The notes beneath the pieces were generated by a model, which was not told the DNA's origin, made no database searches, and saw only the letters and a program-made list of their open reading frames with translations. Positions 11,404 to 22,416 of a stretch of DNA of 64,000 nt are shown here, one piece after another. A program made the translations under genes and the position numbers. The stretch is from Salvator merianae (taxonomy: Eukaryota > Chordata > Lepidosauria > Squamata > Teiidae): NCBI GenBank assembly GCA_003586115.2, contig QVOM02000103.1, positions 8,773,059 through 8,837,058 on the forward strand. The letters are read 5' to 3'. Within the stretch, counting starts at the first letter, position 1; each line of letters opens with the position of its first letter.

Positions 11404-11745
11404 GGGCCTTTTTGCACTTGCAACTAGTGAGTGTCAGGGATGCTTACTAGTCAAGTACCTCCACACCCCACAGAGACCCTGGCGATCGGGAACAGACTAC
11501 AGCTGCTTCTGATTGCTACCTGCTGTGGAGCACAAAATTTTGCCCCACAGCTGTACCAGGAGCAGCTGGACTTCACACCCACTTCTGTATGGCATTGCTG
11601 TTTGCCATGGCAGTGGACAGAAGCTTCCTGGCCACTGCCATGGTGCAGGACACCAGCAGAACACCAGCATTCACACTGCTAATGATGGTATCCCGTCACT
11701 GGTCTGTCCTTTGGTCTCACTGTGTGGACAACCCACTGTGTCTGA
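11404..11745. mobile_element. TIR element fragment, group A
   Basis: The left terminus GGGCCTTTTTGCACTTG and the following 'actagtgagtgtcagggatgcttactagt' subterminal palindrome match group A. Internal blocks (agctgtaccaggagcagctgga; ccactgccatggt) match the copies at 24540 and 60220. The right terminus is lost. Confidence 0.65.
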
Positions 11746-11799
11746 TTACTGTCCCAACAAATGCTTGTCATGTTGACCTATATTAAGAAAGGTTTCATA

Positions 11800-12125
11800 G
11801 CTGTTCGAAAGACACCCCAAGAGTCTTTCTGGGCCACATAGTGTGGTAATCCCATACTATGCTAGCCCCAAATATGTGCCCCAGCCCATGATTAGTCAGC
11901 CTGCCACTGGCCTGCACAAGGGCTGTCTGCATTGGCCCAGCCCAGCCCAGCCCAGCCCAGCCCAGCCCATATATGATATAGTTGCCAGCTGGGACTGTTT
12001 TGGTCAGGTGCCCAGAGGCAGCGCAGTTCTAACACCACTTCCGGCATCTTGGCCATGGTATATTGGACCAGCAGTTTGTGTGCCATCCTCATGCAAGTTG
12101 CTGATCCAGTATAACAGCTAGGGAT
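11800..12125. repeat. Unclassified repeat fragment with (CCCAG)n tract
   Basis: A CCCAG pentamer array lies at about 11935-11968. The following part ('ccagctgggactgttttggtcaggtgcccagaggc') resembles 21925-21965 ('agctggggctgttttggctggatgcccagaag'), so it is dispersed in the genome. It is probably another short DNA element, but I cannot define its ends. Confidence 0.45.
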
Positions 12126-14520
12126 GCTGTGTTTCTGAAGGCTTCCTTGGAAACAAACTGATAAAGTTGAAGCAACCTTTCAATAGGGGGTGTGAAGGGA
12201 AGGAGCAAGGACATTCAGCTGCTAAAAATACTTTAGGGCTGTGGCTCTAAGGTCACAGTGGGAGGCACTGAGGGACAGACACCTTCATGGAAGCATCCTC
12301 CCACCATATAATCTAGTACTTTGTAGTATCTGTGTCTGGCAATGCTAGCACCTAGCTAGGTGGCAGGCAACACACTTGGGCAGGGAGCATTATTTCACAC
12401 CAAATTGCTCCAGGTGCACCAGGTGGAAGTCGTGCTCCTTGGTAAGTGAATTGTGCTGCTAAATGTGGAACCAATATAACCCAGTCTCCTCCTGCAGGTG
12501 TCCGCATGTTGCCAATTCCCAAAGCCCAGGTAAATGCGGAGCTGTAGAAAGAAAGTCTATATCTCACAGAAAAGAAACTTCAGAAATAAAGACACAGACA
12601 AAGTACTTTTTGGGCAAAAAGGACCAACACTCCTCTCACAGAGATAAGTGCAGTAGTTTACTGATAAATTGTAGTTGCTTTTATACACTCTTTACTCTCC
12701 ATCCAATCAAAAGTAACATTCCAAACGTCCAGGAAAAAAAGGTATAAGTTCCTGTCCTATCTAAGTTTCATGACTGACCTAGACACTGAGTCTGCATATG
12801 TTATTAGGTTAAGTGTCAAACTAAAAACAGTGCAGCATGAAAACTAGCATATTCTGGTACATTTTGTAGGAATAACAGATAGTTTACATTATTTAATCCC
12901 TAAGAAGGTTGCTCTGTCTGCTACTGCTTTTTTATCTTTTAAACATAGTAAAACTTCACACAGCATTTGCTTTTACTACAGCAGGCCCAATATTTGTGTA
13001 ATTGTGTAATTAATCAAATTAATATTGATATATTTCCTTCATTATATGTCTCGATCATAATTTAATGGCTTCACACACACCTACGGGGAGCAAGGTCTAG
13101 GAAAAGCACATTTAAATACTTGATGGGGAAGGGAAACCAGCAATATTATCATCTCCTACAAGTAGTGGTAGTTGATTTTTTTTTTAAAAAATGGCTGTGC
13201 TAAGTTAGAAATAACCAATGAATTAACTGAGGGATCTTCTAAGGGATGAAAGGATGTTTCCTCAAGACTATCTTTTAATATTTCAAATCTCAAGTGCAGG
13301 GGATTGCCTTTTGAAGTTCTGACCAATTCAACCTTTCATTCCATTAATACAAAAGATTGTAAGCTGCACGGAACTCCTTTGGCACAGTTTATGAACTGGT
13401 GGGAAAGGGATAATAGTAGAGAACAAGGTACTATAATTTTAAAAATGTTTTTAAGGGCTTGTACACGCACCATCCTGCTTCTGGCAAAGAGGTGAAAACA
13501 GCGGCCTTAAAAACTTCCAGCAGTATCTGCATTGCCTGAGTGGCAAATTGTGGAAACCTCATATACAGTACATTATATGCAGTTTAAAAACATACACATT
13601 GCATCATAAACTGGCTGGGTGGAAGATATTTATTGTACCTTCTCCTATATCATCAAATCTGTTAGTTAGAGTAACATCGTTTATGAATGAACCCAAAATA
13701 TCTGTCATCGCAGAGTATATTGATGCAGTATGTATTTTGATATTGAACATGTAACACCATATTTATCTTGCAAGCCAATATTTGCATTCCATTGGCCTTT
13801 CCTATTTCTAATTTTGATTTTTAAGCTTGGCTGAAATAGTTTCTATTTTATGTCATCTCTGCCTTTTTATTCTACAGGCTAATTCATCATTAAATGTCAT
13901 TTTCTTGAAAATCCTCTCAGGACTTATTTTCAACATGCAAAGGCATTTCAGTTATCCAATATTTCAAACACCTATAGAAAAAAAATAAGGAAAATAAAGT
14001 ACAGGACTAGTATAATGAAACATTATTCATCATTTACAGAATATAATGCATTTTGTGATGTTATATGAAGTACCAAGGAAAGAAATCTGTGTATTGAATC
14101 CAACATTTATCTTTCCTTGGAAGTCAATGTGTTAGACAATAAAAATGAACCTCAAAGAGAAAAGAATGGTAGAAGACTCAACTGTATTGTATTGTGTAAA
14201 GGAGGGGGAACATGCAGAACTAACCTGCTGTTAAAATGGTAGGTGGAAAATTCAGTGTACTTCCCCCTATTGAAATGTGCTATTATTGTGTACTCTTCAA
14301 AATTAGATCAGAACATGAATTACTCTGATGATGTGCAGAGAAATATGCTAATTTTAAAATTATATGGATGGACACAAAAGCAATAACAAAATCAATCAGA
14401 AGATAATAGGAAAGTTAAAAAGATGTCAAACTCCATACTCAAGTAACTTAAAAAACGACAAGGTATTTCAGTTTGAATCCAAGTCTAGCCATTTGATATT
14501 ACAGTACAATGATCTAATTC
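12126..14520. other. No gene; possible LTR-like trace at 12540-12780
   Basis: Mostly AT-rich sequence. On the minus strand around 12560-12700 a TATAAAAG box is followed by a segment that looks like a retroviral or retrotransposon R/U5 region. No matching second LTR, TG..CA ends or coding region is visible, so this is only a suggestion. Nothing else is recognised. Confidence 0.3.
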
Positions 14521-14523
14521 TAT

Positions 14524-15002
14524 GGGACTTTCTGTGCTCATCTCTCTGTGCTCCAGACTAGTGGGTTTGGACTGGGCAGGTCTGCTGGTTCAGACCATGG
14601 AAAGGCATGGTTGGAACAGCACGGTCTGCACAACAGCACTGGTCCAAACAAGCACCTCTCCCTGGTTCAACAACCCCTATCGAGTTTTGACATTGGCCTC
14701 CAAGGATTCCAAAAGGCTAGGAACTTTTGTTTCTAGACTAAAAGCTACCAGGGGACCCCTTCTGGCAGCATGCTCTGGTAGTCCTGAACATGGAGGTGTG
14801 CCTTCTGCACACCTCTATGTTGTGGTCCGAGTCTCCTGATCCAGATGAAGAGCCTCATGTTCTGGATCTCACTCCATCCTTTGTGGACAGAGTGTACCAG
14901 CAGTGGGTTGGGCCTCACAGGTCCATACTAACATCTGGACTGATGAGGCCCAGAAGTCTACTATGGGTTCTCTACCGGATCACAGGAAGTGCCAAAAGAG
15001 CC
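14524..15002. mobile_element. Non-autonomous TIR element, group B
   Basis: It begins GGGACTTTCTGTGCTCATC and ends near 'ggaagtgccaaaagagcc', an imperfect inverted match. Internal sequence is shared with 9570-10084 and 4815-5262 (including 'gtgggtttggactgggcaggtctgctggttcagaccatgg'-type text). The two long overlapping ORFs inside it are different frames of the repeat and have no recognised domain. Confidence 0.6.
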
Positions 15003-15015
15003 TGTGTTCCAACTA

Positions 15016-15384
15016 AAAATACCAAGATGGCCAATTTTGAGAGTATCTATGAAGATTTGAAGCAGCTGCCTCACACCAAAACTAGATGTCACATTCATCA
15101 TAGGTGACTAGAATGCTAAAAATGACAACCACAGAAACAATCACACTGGCAGGAATTAATGGTAAGTTTGGCTTGGGTGTCCTAAATGAACCAAGTGGGA
15201 GACCAATAGAATTCTGCCAAAATAAGCTACTAGATGTAGCAAATGCCCTCTTTTAACAGTCTGTGAAACAGGCCTACACATGGGCATCATGAGGTAAGCA
15301 GCATCCAATGGGCTTTATCCACTCAGCAAAAACAAGACAGGAGCTGGTTAAAGATTCAAGTTAAAGCAAACAGTGAAAGCTGTC
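15016..15384 (+). mobile_element. RTE/BovB LINE endonuclease fragment
   Basis: Plus-strand frames give YEDLKQLP, then a decayed 'GDWNAK' region, then a 'GKFGLGV.NE.G.R...FC..N.L..ANTLF' equivalent, as in the apurinic/apyrimidinic endonuclease domain of BovB elements common in squamates. Frames shift repeatedly. It is flanked by a group B element on the left and a group A fragment on the right. Confidence 0.6.
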
Positions 15385-15503
15385 CAGAGCTAGTAGCATC
15401 CAGGACTGGCTTCAGGACATTGCAGTGGTTGCACCATGAGGATGCACTTACCTAGTGAGCATCTGACTGCTCACTAAGAGTAAAATATGAACAGACACTA
15501 AGG
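15385..15503. mobile_element. TIR element end fragment, group A
   Basis: The text 'agctagtagcatccaggactggct...ggacattgcagtggt...gagcatctgactgctcacta...aaaatatgaacagac' matches the right-hand end of group A copies at 35916-36050 and 53255-53663. It is a fragment only. Confidence 0.55.
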
Positions 15504-15741
15504 ATTAGCAAGAATTCCTTGCAATAAAAGTCGGTGTTGTTGCAATCTTTATCCCAACTGACTCAGTAATCCAAGCTAGCTTCGATGGCTGTGAAAATTT
15601 CAGGGTTTGTAGTGTGTTGTACAAACCTCTTGGAAATGCCTAGTGAAGGGTGGTTTACACATTAAAAACATAAGTAAATACAGTAAAATGAATAGCAACA
15701 AAGCAAAAACAACCATCATCTGGAATGTCACACTGACCTAT

Positions 15742-16162
15742 GGGCATTTCTGTAATTACGTGTGCAGTTCTGGAAGCTTAGATCTGTGTTTGGCAAGGGC
15801 TAGGCCAGACACCACACCAGTCCTAAATCTTGGACAAGATTGAAGCCAGCCCTGCTGGTCTGAAAAGAATTTCCTGGCCTTGGAGACCCTAGAGGACCCA
15901 TTTCAGTGGTGCAACAAGGCACACCACCAAAATGAGTTCCTTGTGGCCCTAGCATGCTGGTAGACCTTATAATCAAGGCCTACTGGTATTCCAGACCAGA
16001 AGAAGATTGGGAGGCCATTTGAGCCACCTGATCTGGAATATGCTCCATCTTGTGCAGATGGAATGTACCAGCACCAGCTAGCACCAGCTAGCACCAGCAT
16101 GCAGACAAAAGAATGCAGGATGTAAACCAAGATCCAGAACAGAGATGAGTACAGAAAGGTCC
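15742..16162. mobile_element. Non-autonomous TIR element, group B, with TAT target duplication
   Basis: It begins GGGCATTTCTGTAATTACG and ends with the inverted relative of GGACCTTTCTGTACTCATC, with TAT on both sides (15739-15741 and 16163-16165). It is 421 bp. Near the right end lies a short tandem of 'caccagctag' (about 16070-16100). It inserted at the edge of an L2-like LINE fragment that follows immediately. Confidence 0.7.
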
Positions 16163-16165
16163 TAT

Positions 16166-16500
16166 GAAAGCCCACATGAAGTCCTAAAGGGACAAGATGC
16201 TTCTTCAACTACCCATAGACGGGTCTTTTCTGTGGTGGTACCCACCCTCTGGAATAGTCTTCCCTCTGAGATTCATAGGGCATTTACACTCTTGGGGTTT
16301 AGGCTCCAATTGAAGATCTGTCTTTTTACCCAGACCTTTCCAGAGTGATGTTTATTTGTTTCTCCTGTTCTTGACTTGAATTATGTTTTTATATAACTAT
16401 GATGATTTGAGCAGTTTTTATTCTTTGTACACTGCTTTGAGATTATATTTTAATGGAAGTAGTATATAAATATTTTAAATAAAATAAATAAATAAAATCT
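16166..16500 (+). mobile_element. L2-like LINE, 3' end
   Basis: Translation shows RVFSVVVPTLWNSLPSEI and then FRLQLKICLFTQTF, the C-terminus of an L2-clade ORF2. It is followed by a 3' UTR with 'ctttgagattatattttaatgg' and a tail of ATAAATAA repeats. No RT is present, so it is strongly 5'-truncated. Confidence 0.75.
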
Positions 16501-17026
16501 TCTCAATAGTTGATAAACATTGTGCACAAAACTCCAAATGCCATTTTCATGATGTCATCCCCAGTTTCCACAAAAATTTCTAGAGTTTGTGCAACATTTG
16601 GACAACCCATGAGATTTAAAGTAAAATCCATGTACTTTACTGATGCCATCAAAATTATCATTTGGGGCTGCATCGTAGCTACAGAATACTAAGGGCTTTT
16701 CAGTCTCCAGAGGTGAGACCGTTTATGTTGAAAACACTAGAACTGGGAAGTCCTTTGCAGAGTAGCAGCCTGAAATGGCTATCCCCAATGACCTTAATAG
16801 TCAGCTACAGCATATAGGGTAGGTGAAGGGAGAAGGGTAAGGTAATGATTGACATCCACCTTTCATTCAGTTTAAATATGCTCTGATCTACGTCAATTGC
16901 TCCTTCTACTTATCTTCTGCCCCCTGCTTGAGCTGACACAAGCTTAAATAAAACTACACTGAAGAAAATTCACAGATCTTTAAGGCAATAAGCAAATTTG
17001 TGATGGGTTGTACCACATTTAGTATC
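16501..17026. other. No gene recognised
   Basis: AT-rich sequence without a clear repeat or coding signal. Confidence 0.4.
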
Positions 17027-17029
17027 TAT

Positions 17030-17290
17030 GGGCCTTTTTACACTTTCCCTTGTGGAATGTTCACCAGCAAAAATTCCATGGCAGAATAGACCTTGCAGTG
17101 CAGAAACTGTCTGCACTGCGAGGTCTTGGAACAGAATGCCAAAGGGATACCAGTATTCATGGTGCGAAAGCTGGCATCCTGCTGCTGTTCTTTACCATGA
17201 CAGTTGCCAGGAAGCTTCAGCTCAGCCCACTCTGGATCACAGAGACATGCAGAAAGAATGTCTCCATTTTTCATTCACATCCATTCTGAT
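17030..17290. mobile_element. TIR element fragment, group A
   Basis: The left end GGGCCTTTTTACACTT is preceded by TAT. Inner text ('ggcatcctgctgctgttctttaccatgacagttgccaggaagctt') matches group A copies. The right end is missing or merged with the next element. Confidence 0.5.
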
Positions 17291-17299
17291 GATACATCA

Positions 17300-17505
17300 A
17301 ACCACAACACCAAAATGGGTTCTGTGGGGACTCTGAGGCTAAGAACTTTTGTTCCTAGTCTTCAGAGGCCTTTGGAGTCTTTGGAGGTTGTCTCTGGATC
17401 AGTACTGCTGTACAGATGGTACTGTTCCAGACCATGCCTTGTCAGGGTTCAAATCAGAGGGCCTCACCCAGATCCACTGGTTCAGATCACGGGAAGAAAG
17501 GCCCT
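17300..17505. mobile_element. TIR element fragment, group B
   Basis: The text 'aacttttgttcctagtcttcagaggcctttggag' and 'gatccactggttcagatcacgg' are group B blocks. The right terminus GGGAAGAAAGGCCC is the inverted GGGCCTTTCT end. Its left part is lost next to a group A fragment, giving a composite. Confidence 0.5.
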
Positions 17506-17804
17506 TTGTTATTTACTCATACTAACTTCCATTTTATCACTGCCAAGCAGTATTCAGTGGGAAGACCCTTGGGAGCCCAGGAATGGCCTAGGTAATATTC
17601 ACTCAACTGGGCATCACTAAGGGCTGGGATGGAAATGCTATTTCTCCAGATGGTGCCCCTACTGTGCTATTCTTTTTGATCTGCCATATTCCCTGCCAGC
17701 TATAATCAAAAGAGAAACTAAACAGCCAGCTCAAAAGTCAGTATGGTGTAAACAAAAAGAAAGATCCAGGGTCAATTCAAGAAAATCAATATGTTATATA
17801 ACCA

Positions 17805-17805
<1 letters not shown>

Positions 17806-17881
<76 letters not shown>

Positions 17882-17882
17882 A
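17806..17882. repeat. (TC)n(CA)n compound microsatellite
   Basis: About 50 bp of TC dinucleotides pass directly into about 26 bp of CA dinucleotides. Confidence 0.97.
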
Positions 17883-18177
17883 TTCCTTCAGAGAACATGT
17901 TGCCACCCTGGTGGGGAAGAGAATGACACCCTGGCTGGAAGCCTCCCTTTCAGCTCTTAAATCATGTTTTGATCTGCAGGCTGCCATGGGCCATATGAAA
18001 ACTTTACTGATTAGTTGTACAGATGTATTGAGGACAGGGAGGGGCACAATGCCACTCAACTACTTAGATGGAAAACACACACTAAAAGTCTTCCAGCAAG
18101 TTTGGAAAATATGGTCATTCCTTGTTGTTTGCAAAGATTCTGTTGTGAAGAAAAACCTTGAACACAAAAATGTATAA
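17883..18177 (+). other. Unidentified open stretch of about 97 codons
   Basis: The frame stays open from the microsatellite to a stop at 18177 and contains MTPWLEASLSALKSCFDLQA and GHMKTLLISC. The composition looks protein-like, with few rare residues, but I recognise no family. The apparent start codon lies upstream of the microsatellite and is not credible. It could be an eroded piece of a host or mobile-element gene, or chance. Confidence 0.25.
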
Positions 18178-18294
18178 ATAGCAAGAAAAACCAAAATCAA
18201 TTCTTTCAATATTATCTATCCAAAAGGATAAGCAAGTTTCCATACTAACAGCCCTGCAGTCTGTCCACCCTTCTGAAGACAACTATCTTTCTCT

Positions 18295-18474
18295 GGGCCT
18301 TTCTGCACTTGGCTTTATTCTGGACTATATCCCAGAATAGGGACCTGCTATCCACATACTAGTGCAGATTATAGCAGGCCCTAGGTGGGACCTGCCATAG
18401 TTCATAGTAGCATGCAAACAGCAGAGCCCCATTCCAAGATATAATCTGGAATAAGGTCAAGTGCAGAAAGGGCC
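18295..18474. mobile_element. 180-bp TIR element, group C, with TCT target duplication
   Basis: The ends are GGGCCTTTCTGCACTTG and the inverse of GGCCCTTTCTGCACTTG. The inverted repeats extend further with 'ctttattctgga.tatat' opposite 'atataatctggaataag'. TCT flanks both sides (18292-18294 and 18475-18477). It is exactly 180 bp and shares its whole length with the copy at 30239-30418. It appears inserted at the edge of a CR1 fragment. Confidence 0.82.
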
Positions 18475-18483
18475 TCTCTCTCT

Positions 18484-18735
18484 TAAACACACACAAACAC
18501 GTAAGTCTTCTCTTCTGCAGACTAAAAAATATCTCCCAGGCTTAAAATATCTAAATCTTCTAACCATTCTTCTTAGGAGTTGGTTTCTAGACTTCTTACC
18601 ATACTTTGAACATGTTCAGTTTGTTCATGCATTTTTAAAATTAGGGTGTGCCCAGAACTAGACACGGAATTCCAGTGAGGCCTAACCAAGGCAAAATAGA
18701 GTGAGATAATTACTTCTCATGATATAGACTCTACC
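18484..18735 (-). mobile_element. CR1 LINE fragment
   Basis: The sequence parallels the CR1 at 1940-2155 base for base in many stretches ('gtcttctcttctgcag', 'gtgcccagaactggacac', 'gagataattacttctc.tgat'). It therefore encodes the minus-strand region just after the RT. It is more diverged than that copy and is truncated at both ends. Confidence 0.8.
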
Positions 18736-18889
18736 ACCCTTATTCCAGCTTATATCCTGGTACAGGGGTCTGCCATCTGCCGTTGCTCTCTCTATTCCAG
18801 TTTTATTTTTCTTAGTGCAATTTCAACAGTGGACTGAAAAAAGCTGCCTAGAAAAAAACTGTAGAAAAATAATAGGCAGTAGAGTGTCA

Positions 18890-19343
18890 GGGCCTGTTCA
18901 CACTTCAGTGTTAGTGAGCATCTGGACACTCACTAGCATAGCGCATCCACATTTGCAGAGAAACTAGCAACTGGGAGCATCTACAGACATTCCTGATCAC
19001 TACTAACTGTGGACAAGTAAAACGTTGTCCACAGCTGTACTGGGAGCAACTAGACTGCTCCCAGCATGCAGCATTTGCACCTACTTCCAGGTGCGAATGC
19101 TGCAGACCTTGGCACAGCTGTGGCTACATATTCACATGTTACATGCTGGTCTCCATGTCAGGAGCTGGACATTTCTGCAGTCACTGTCATGGCTGGTGGC
19201 CAGCATTCACACTGTGAGTGCTAGAAGCCTCTTTCCAGGCTGCTCCAGCCCTCACAGTGCAAATGGCCACCACGCCACGGGCACTGTTCCACCTTAGAAT
19301 GGGATCATTATTCCATTCTAAGGTGGAAAATGCGAAAAGGCCC
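18890..19343. mobile_element. TIR element, group A, with TCA target duplication
   Basis: The left end GGGCCTGTTCACACTTC and the inverse of GGGCCTTTTCGCATTTTCC at the right end are flanked by TCA (18887-18889 and 19344-19346). Next to the left end is a palindrome around 18908-18938 (gttagtgagcatctggacactcactag...). Next to the right end is a hairpin with arms TTCCACCTTAGAATGG and CCATTCTAAGGTGGAA around 19290-19327. It is 454 bp, non-coding, and among the best copies for defining this family. Confidence 0.85.
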
Positions 19344-19589
19344 TCACTTTGGCTTGGTGATCTTTTAAAATAAAGGATATACAGTGGCACTGCACACATA
19401 TTAACAAGTCAATGTGATTTTCCCAACATGAATAAGCTGACACTTAGGCCCCTTGTACACCTAAGTTTTAATCCACCTACAATTTACCTTCAGAGTGTGA
19501 GAACACAACAGCAAAATTATAAGATCCACCTGGAAAATCCGCCTTTGGGTTGGCTGATGCATAAGGAAGATGACTAATCATTTTCCTGA

Positions 19590-19912
19590 TGTGCTCTTTA
19601 ATTCTGAGATTGAACTGAAGATCGATTAAAATTTAGATTTGAATAGTTCATGTTTACGACTGTTCACATTGAACTGAATATGAAATTGTTTGAATATCTA
19701 GATATTTGTTCAAACTGAACCAGTCTCCAACTTGTGAACATGAACAACTCGATCAAACAGTTCGAGTTCACTGATATTTTCTGTTTTCAAAGAAATTCAG
19801 AATCAAATGCAAACAACCATTTGTTTAATTCACCAGCTCACTGTTGAACTAAACAAACAAGTGTTAAATTCAATGGCAAACTGAACATGTGATTTTCATT
19901 CATGCACATCCC
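19590..19912. mobile_element. hAT-like element end fragment
   Basis: The right end reads TTCATGCACATCCCTA, the inverse of the TAGGGATGTGCA-type terminus of the elements at 6122 and 48885. The inner text is AT-rich with repeated 'tgaac' motifs. No left terminus is found, so this is a truncated or diverged relative. Confidence 0.5.
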
Positions 19913-19931
19913 TAGTCAATTTCCATGATCA

Positions 19932-20345
19932 GAGTGCCTTTTCACACTTTGCACTAGCGAGCGTCAGGGACATTCGCTAGCAAAGTGCCTCCACACTTTG
20001 TAGAGACTCTCATGCCTGGGAGCAGCATATCACTGCTCTCGATCATGAATAGCTGTGGGAGCACAAATTGGCACTCCACGGTTTTATCAGGAGCTGATAG
20101 CCAACTGTCAGTAAAGTTTAAAAGCACAGCCATGCCACACTCTGCACCTGCACAATCACACCTGCATGTGTCTGTGCACTGTGTGGCACTGCTGGTCACC
20201 ATGGCAATGGTCGGCCTCTTCCCAGACACTATCATGGTGAAGATCAAGCCAGGATACCAGCAGCCACACTACAAATGCTGGTATCCTGCTGATGGTCATG
20301 AGTACAGCCACGCAATGTAGACTGTGTCCATGCTGCATACTCAAT
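19932..20345. mobile_element. TIR element, group A, 3'-truncated
   Basis: The left end is close to GTGCCTTTTCACACTTTG, followed by the subterminal palindrome 'gcactagcgagcgtcagggacattcgctagc'. Inner blocks match 24540 and 60220 throughout ('tggtatcctgctgatggtcatgagta'). The right terminus is absent. Confidence 0.7.
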
Positions 20346-21835
20346 TCACTGCCAGAAGGGGAAGGAAATGGACTTTCATCATACAGAAGCCCAGGAAATC
20401 AACTCAATGCCATTTTCTGCATCATAGTCAAAACTTTTCTGTCCTGTTCTTATTGCTTTGAATCAGCACCAGAATGCTGTAAAAAGTTTTAAAAAATAAT
20501 AGAAGTACACTTTTTAATGATAATTACAATTTGCATTCATGCAAACCTTTTTCGAATAGCAGTATTCTTTTCATATCACCTCGTACCTACTATTAAACAT
20601 ATTTTTTAAGTCATTCATACAGTTACTGAATTTATAACAATTAGATCTGGTCTATATCTATTATGGACAAAAGAAAAAGATGACTCTCTGGGTTGAACAT
20701 TTTTTATTATTGTTATTTTTAGGATCAGGTTTCTGCAACTTCAATGGTTGCATAAAAAAAGTAATTTCATCATGATAAACTACATCTGCTTAATACTCCT
20801 CCTTGTATAGAACTATTAAGGGTCAGAAGCCATGCCCTCCTTTCTATCTGGCCATCTTATCATTCATACATGCACGCACGCACACACACACGCACACACA
20901 CATACACATATATAATATTTACTGGATATACCAGTCCAATACAATTAACCATTGAATCTGACCAGGTAGTTTTACTGCTACACACACTTAAGAATGACCA
21001 ATCAGTTTATTAATGCTTTTAGGGTTGGTTTATGGATTTATCTTCACTTAGTTATTTCAAACAGGATACCTTTAAATTGCAATAGTTTCAAAGAGAAGGG
21101 GGGAAAAGGGTTGCTAGAAGAATATATGTTGTGAAACTGCAGGTTACATCTTGTCCTAATGCTATATTTTATGTTAAGGGTGTTGGTACTTGGCTCCATA
21201 CAGCTCCATGCAACTGAGTCCTAGCCCAGTTACCACCCATCTAACCCCATCATCATCATACCCACTTCCAGTTTGTCTTAGAAATACTTTGGCATTGACC
21301 AGACAAGCTGCTGGAAGCAGTGATGATCTGCTGGTAAAGCAACAGGCCTCTCCTGGGGCATGTCACTCTGCCCATTGTGCCTGCCTCACACAAGCAAAGC
21401 CAAACAACATTTTACAGCCACACAGCATGATTTACAGCCACAAATGTGACCAATCAATCAATCATTAGGTTGGCAAAGGATATCAGACAAATGCTCGAAA
21501 TGGCATAGAAGGAAGACAGCACTTCTGAAGTGCTCAGAGAGTGTGAAACTCTGCATTCTCAACTCCAGTGGATTCCTGTGTCTCTGTGACAGAACATACA
21601 TGCACATGCTACCCATGGGAACACTTTGTTAAAGTGCTCTCATCAGTCTGCAGCTTGATCAAATATGATATACAGTGTGTGTGTTTGTGTGTGTGTGTAC
21701 CCAGATCTAGTATCTACCAGCTATCACAGCCAAGGATGCGTGAAATGATGTACAAACAAAAACAACTCACATGAAAATCCAAACCGTGTGCTACCATCCA
21801 AAGAACATATAATGCTACCCTGATTCTGAGATCTC
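20346..21835. other. No gene; contains a CA-rich microsatellite at 20873-20913
   Basis: About 1.5 kb of mostly AT-rich DNA. A (CA)n tract with CG interruptions lies at about 20873-20913 and a short (GT)n at 21679-21699. No coding or transposon signal is recognised. Confidence 0.45.
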
Positions 21836-21837
21836 AG

Positions 21838-22110
21838 GGCATTTCCACACAGCAGGGACTACCCCTCGCTGCATTGGTCCATTTCAGGTAACCCAGCCTA
21901 CAGTGGGCTCTGCCCAGACTCTGAAGCTGCTAGCTGGGGCTGTTTTGGCTGGATGCCCAGAAGTGGCACACTTCCAGCACTACTTCCAGGTGGCTATCAA
22001 AACAGTGTTTGGCATCATACTGGAGCAGCAGCCCATGTGCTGTCTGCATACAGGGCACTCTATACTAGCTAGAATGCTGCATGGAATGCTTGAAAGCAGT
22101 CCACACTTGG
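21838..22110. mobile_element. TIR element fragment, group B-like
   Basis: It starts GGGCATTTCCACACAGCAGG, like the left ends at 40378 and 42392. Inner text 'agctggggctgttttggctggatgcccagaag' recurs at 11985. The right end merges with a group A fragment. Confidence 0.5.
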
Positions 22111-22416
22111 AGAGAGTTGCACACCATGGACATTTTTGAACCTATCCTGTTCTATGGTGGAACAGACATCACAGCATGGCAACTGTCCATACTGTGAGGC
22201 CTTGGAAAAGACAAGCAGCAGAATACTAGCACTTGCAGTGTGAGTGCTGGCATCCTGCTGGTGTCTTGTGCCATGACAGTGACTAGGTAACTTCCAGCCA
22301 CTGTCATGGCTACCAGCAATGCTGCGCAATGGTGCAGGCACAGCTGAGCCATACCACACTGCACCACTCTGGATTTGCAGCTGGAAGCTCACTAGTCTCA
22401 AGTGCAAAAAGCCCCC
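22111..22416. mobile_element. TIR element fragment, group A, reversed
   Basis: The right end CTCAAGTGCAAAAAGCCCCC is an inverted GGGGCTTTTTGCACTTGAG terminus. The body ('agcatggcaactgtcc...ctggcatcctgctggtg...ccatgacagtga') is group A in the opposite orientation. The other terminus is lost. Confidence 0.55.

Noticed and set aside
12540..12780. A solo LTR on the minus strand
   Set aside because: A TATA box and R-like text are present, but there are no TG..CA ends, target duplication or second copy in the window.
17791..17882. N-terminal Ser-Leu and Thr-His repeats as part of a protein
   Set aside because: They are translations of the TC and CA microsatellite; only the stretch after 17883 might be protein-derived.
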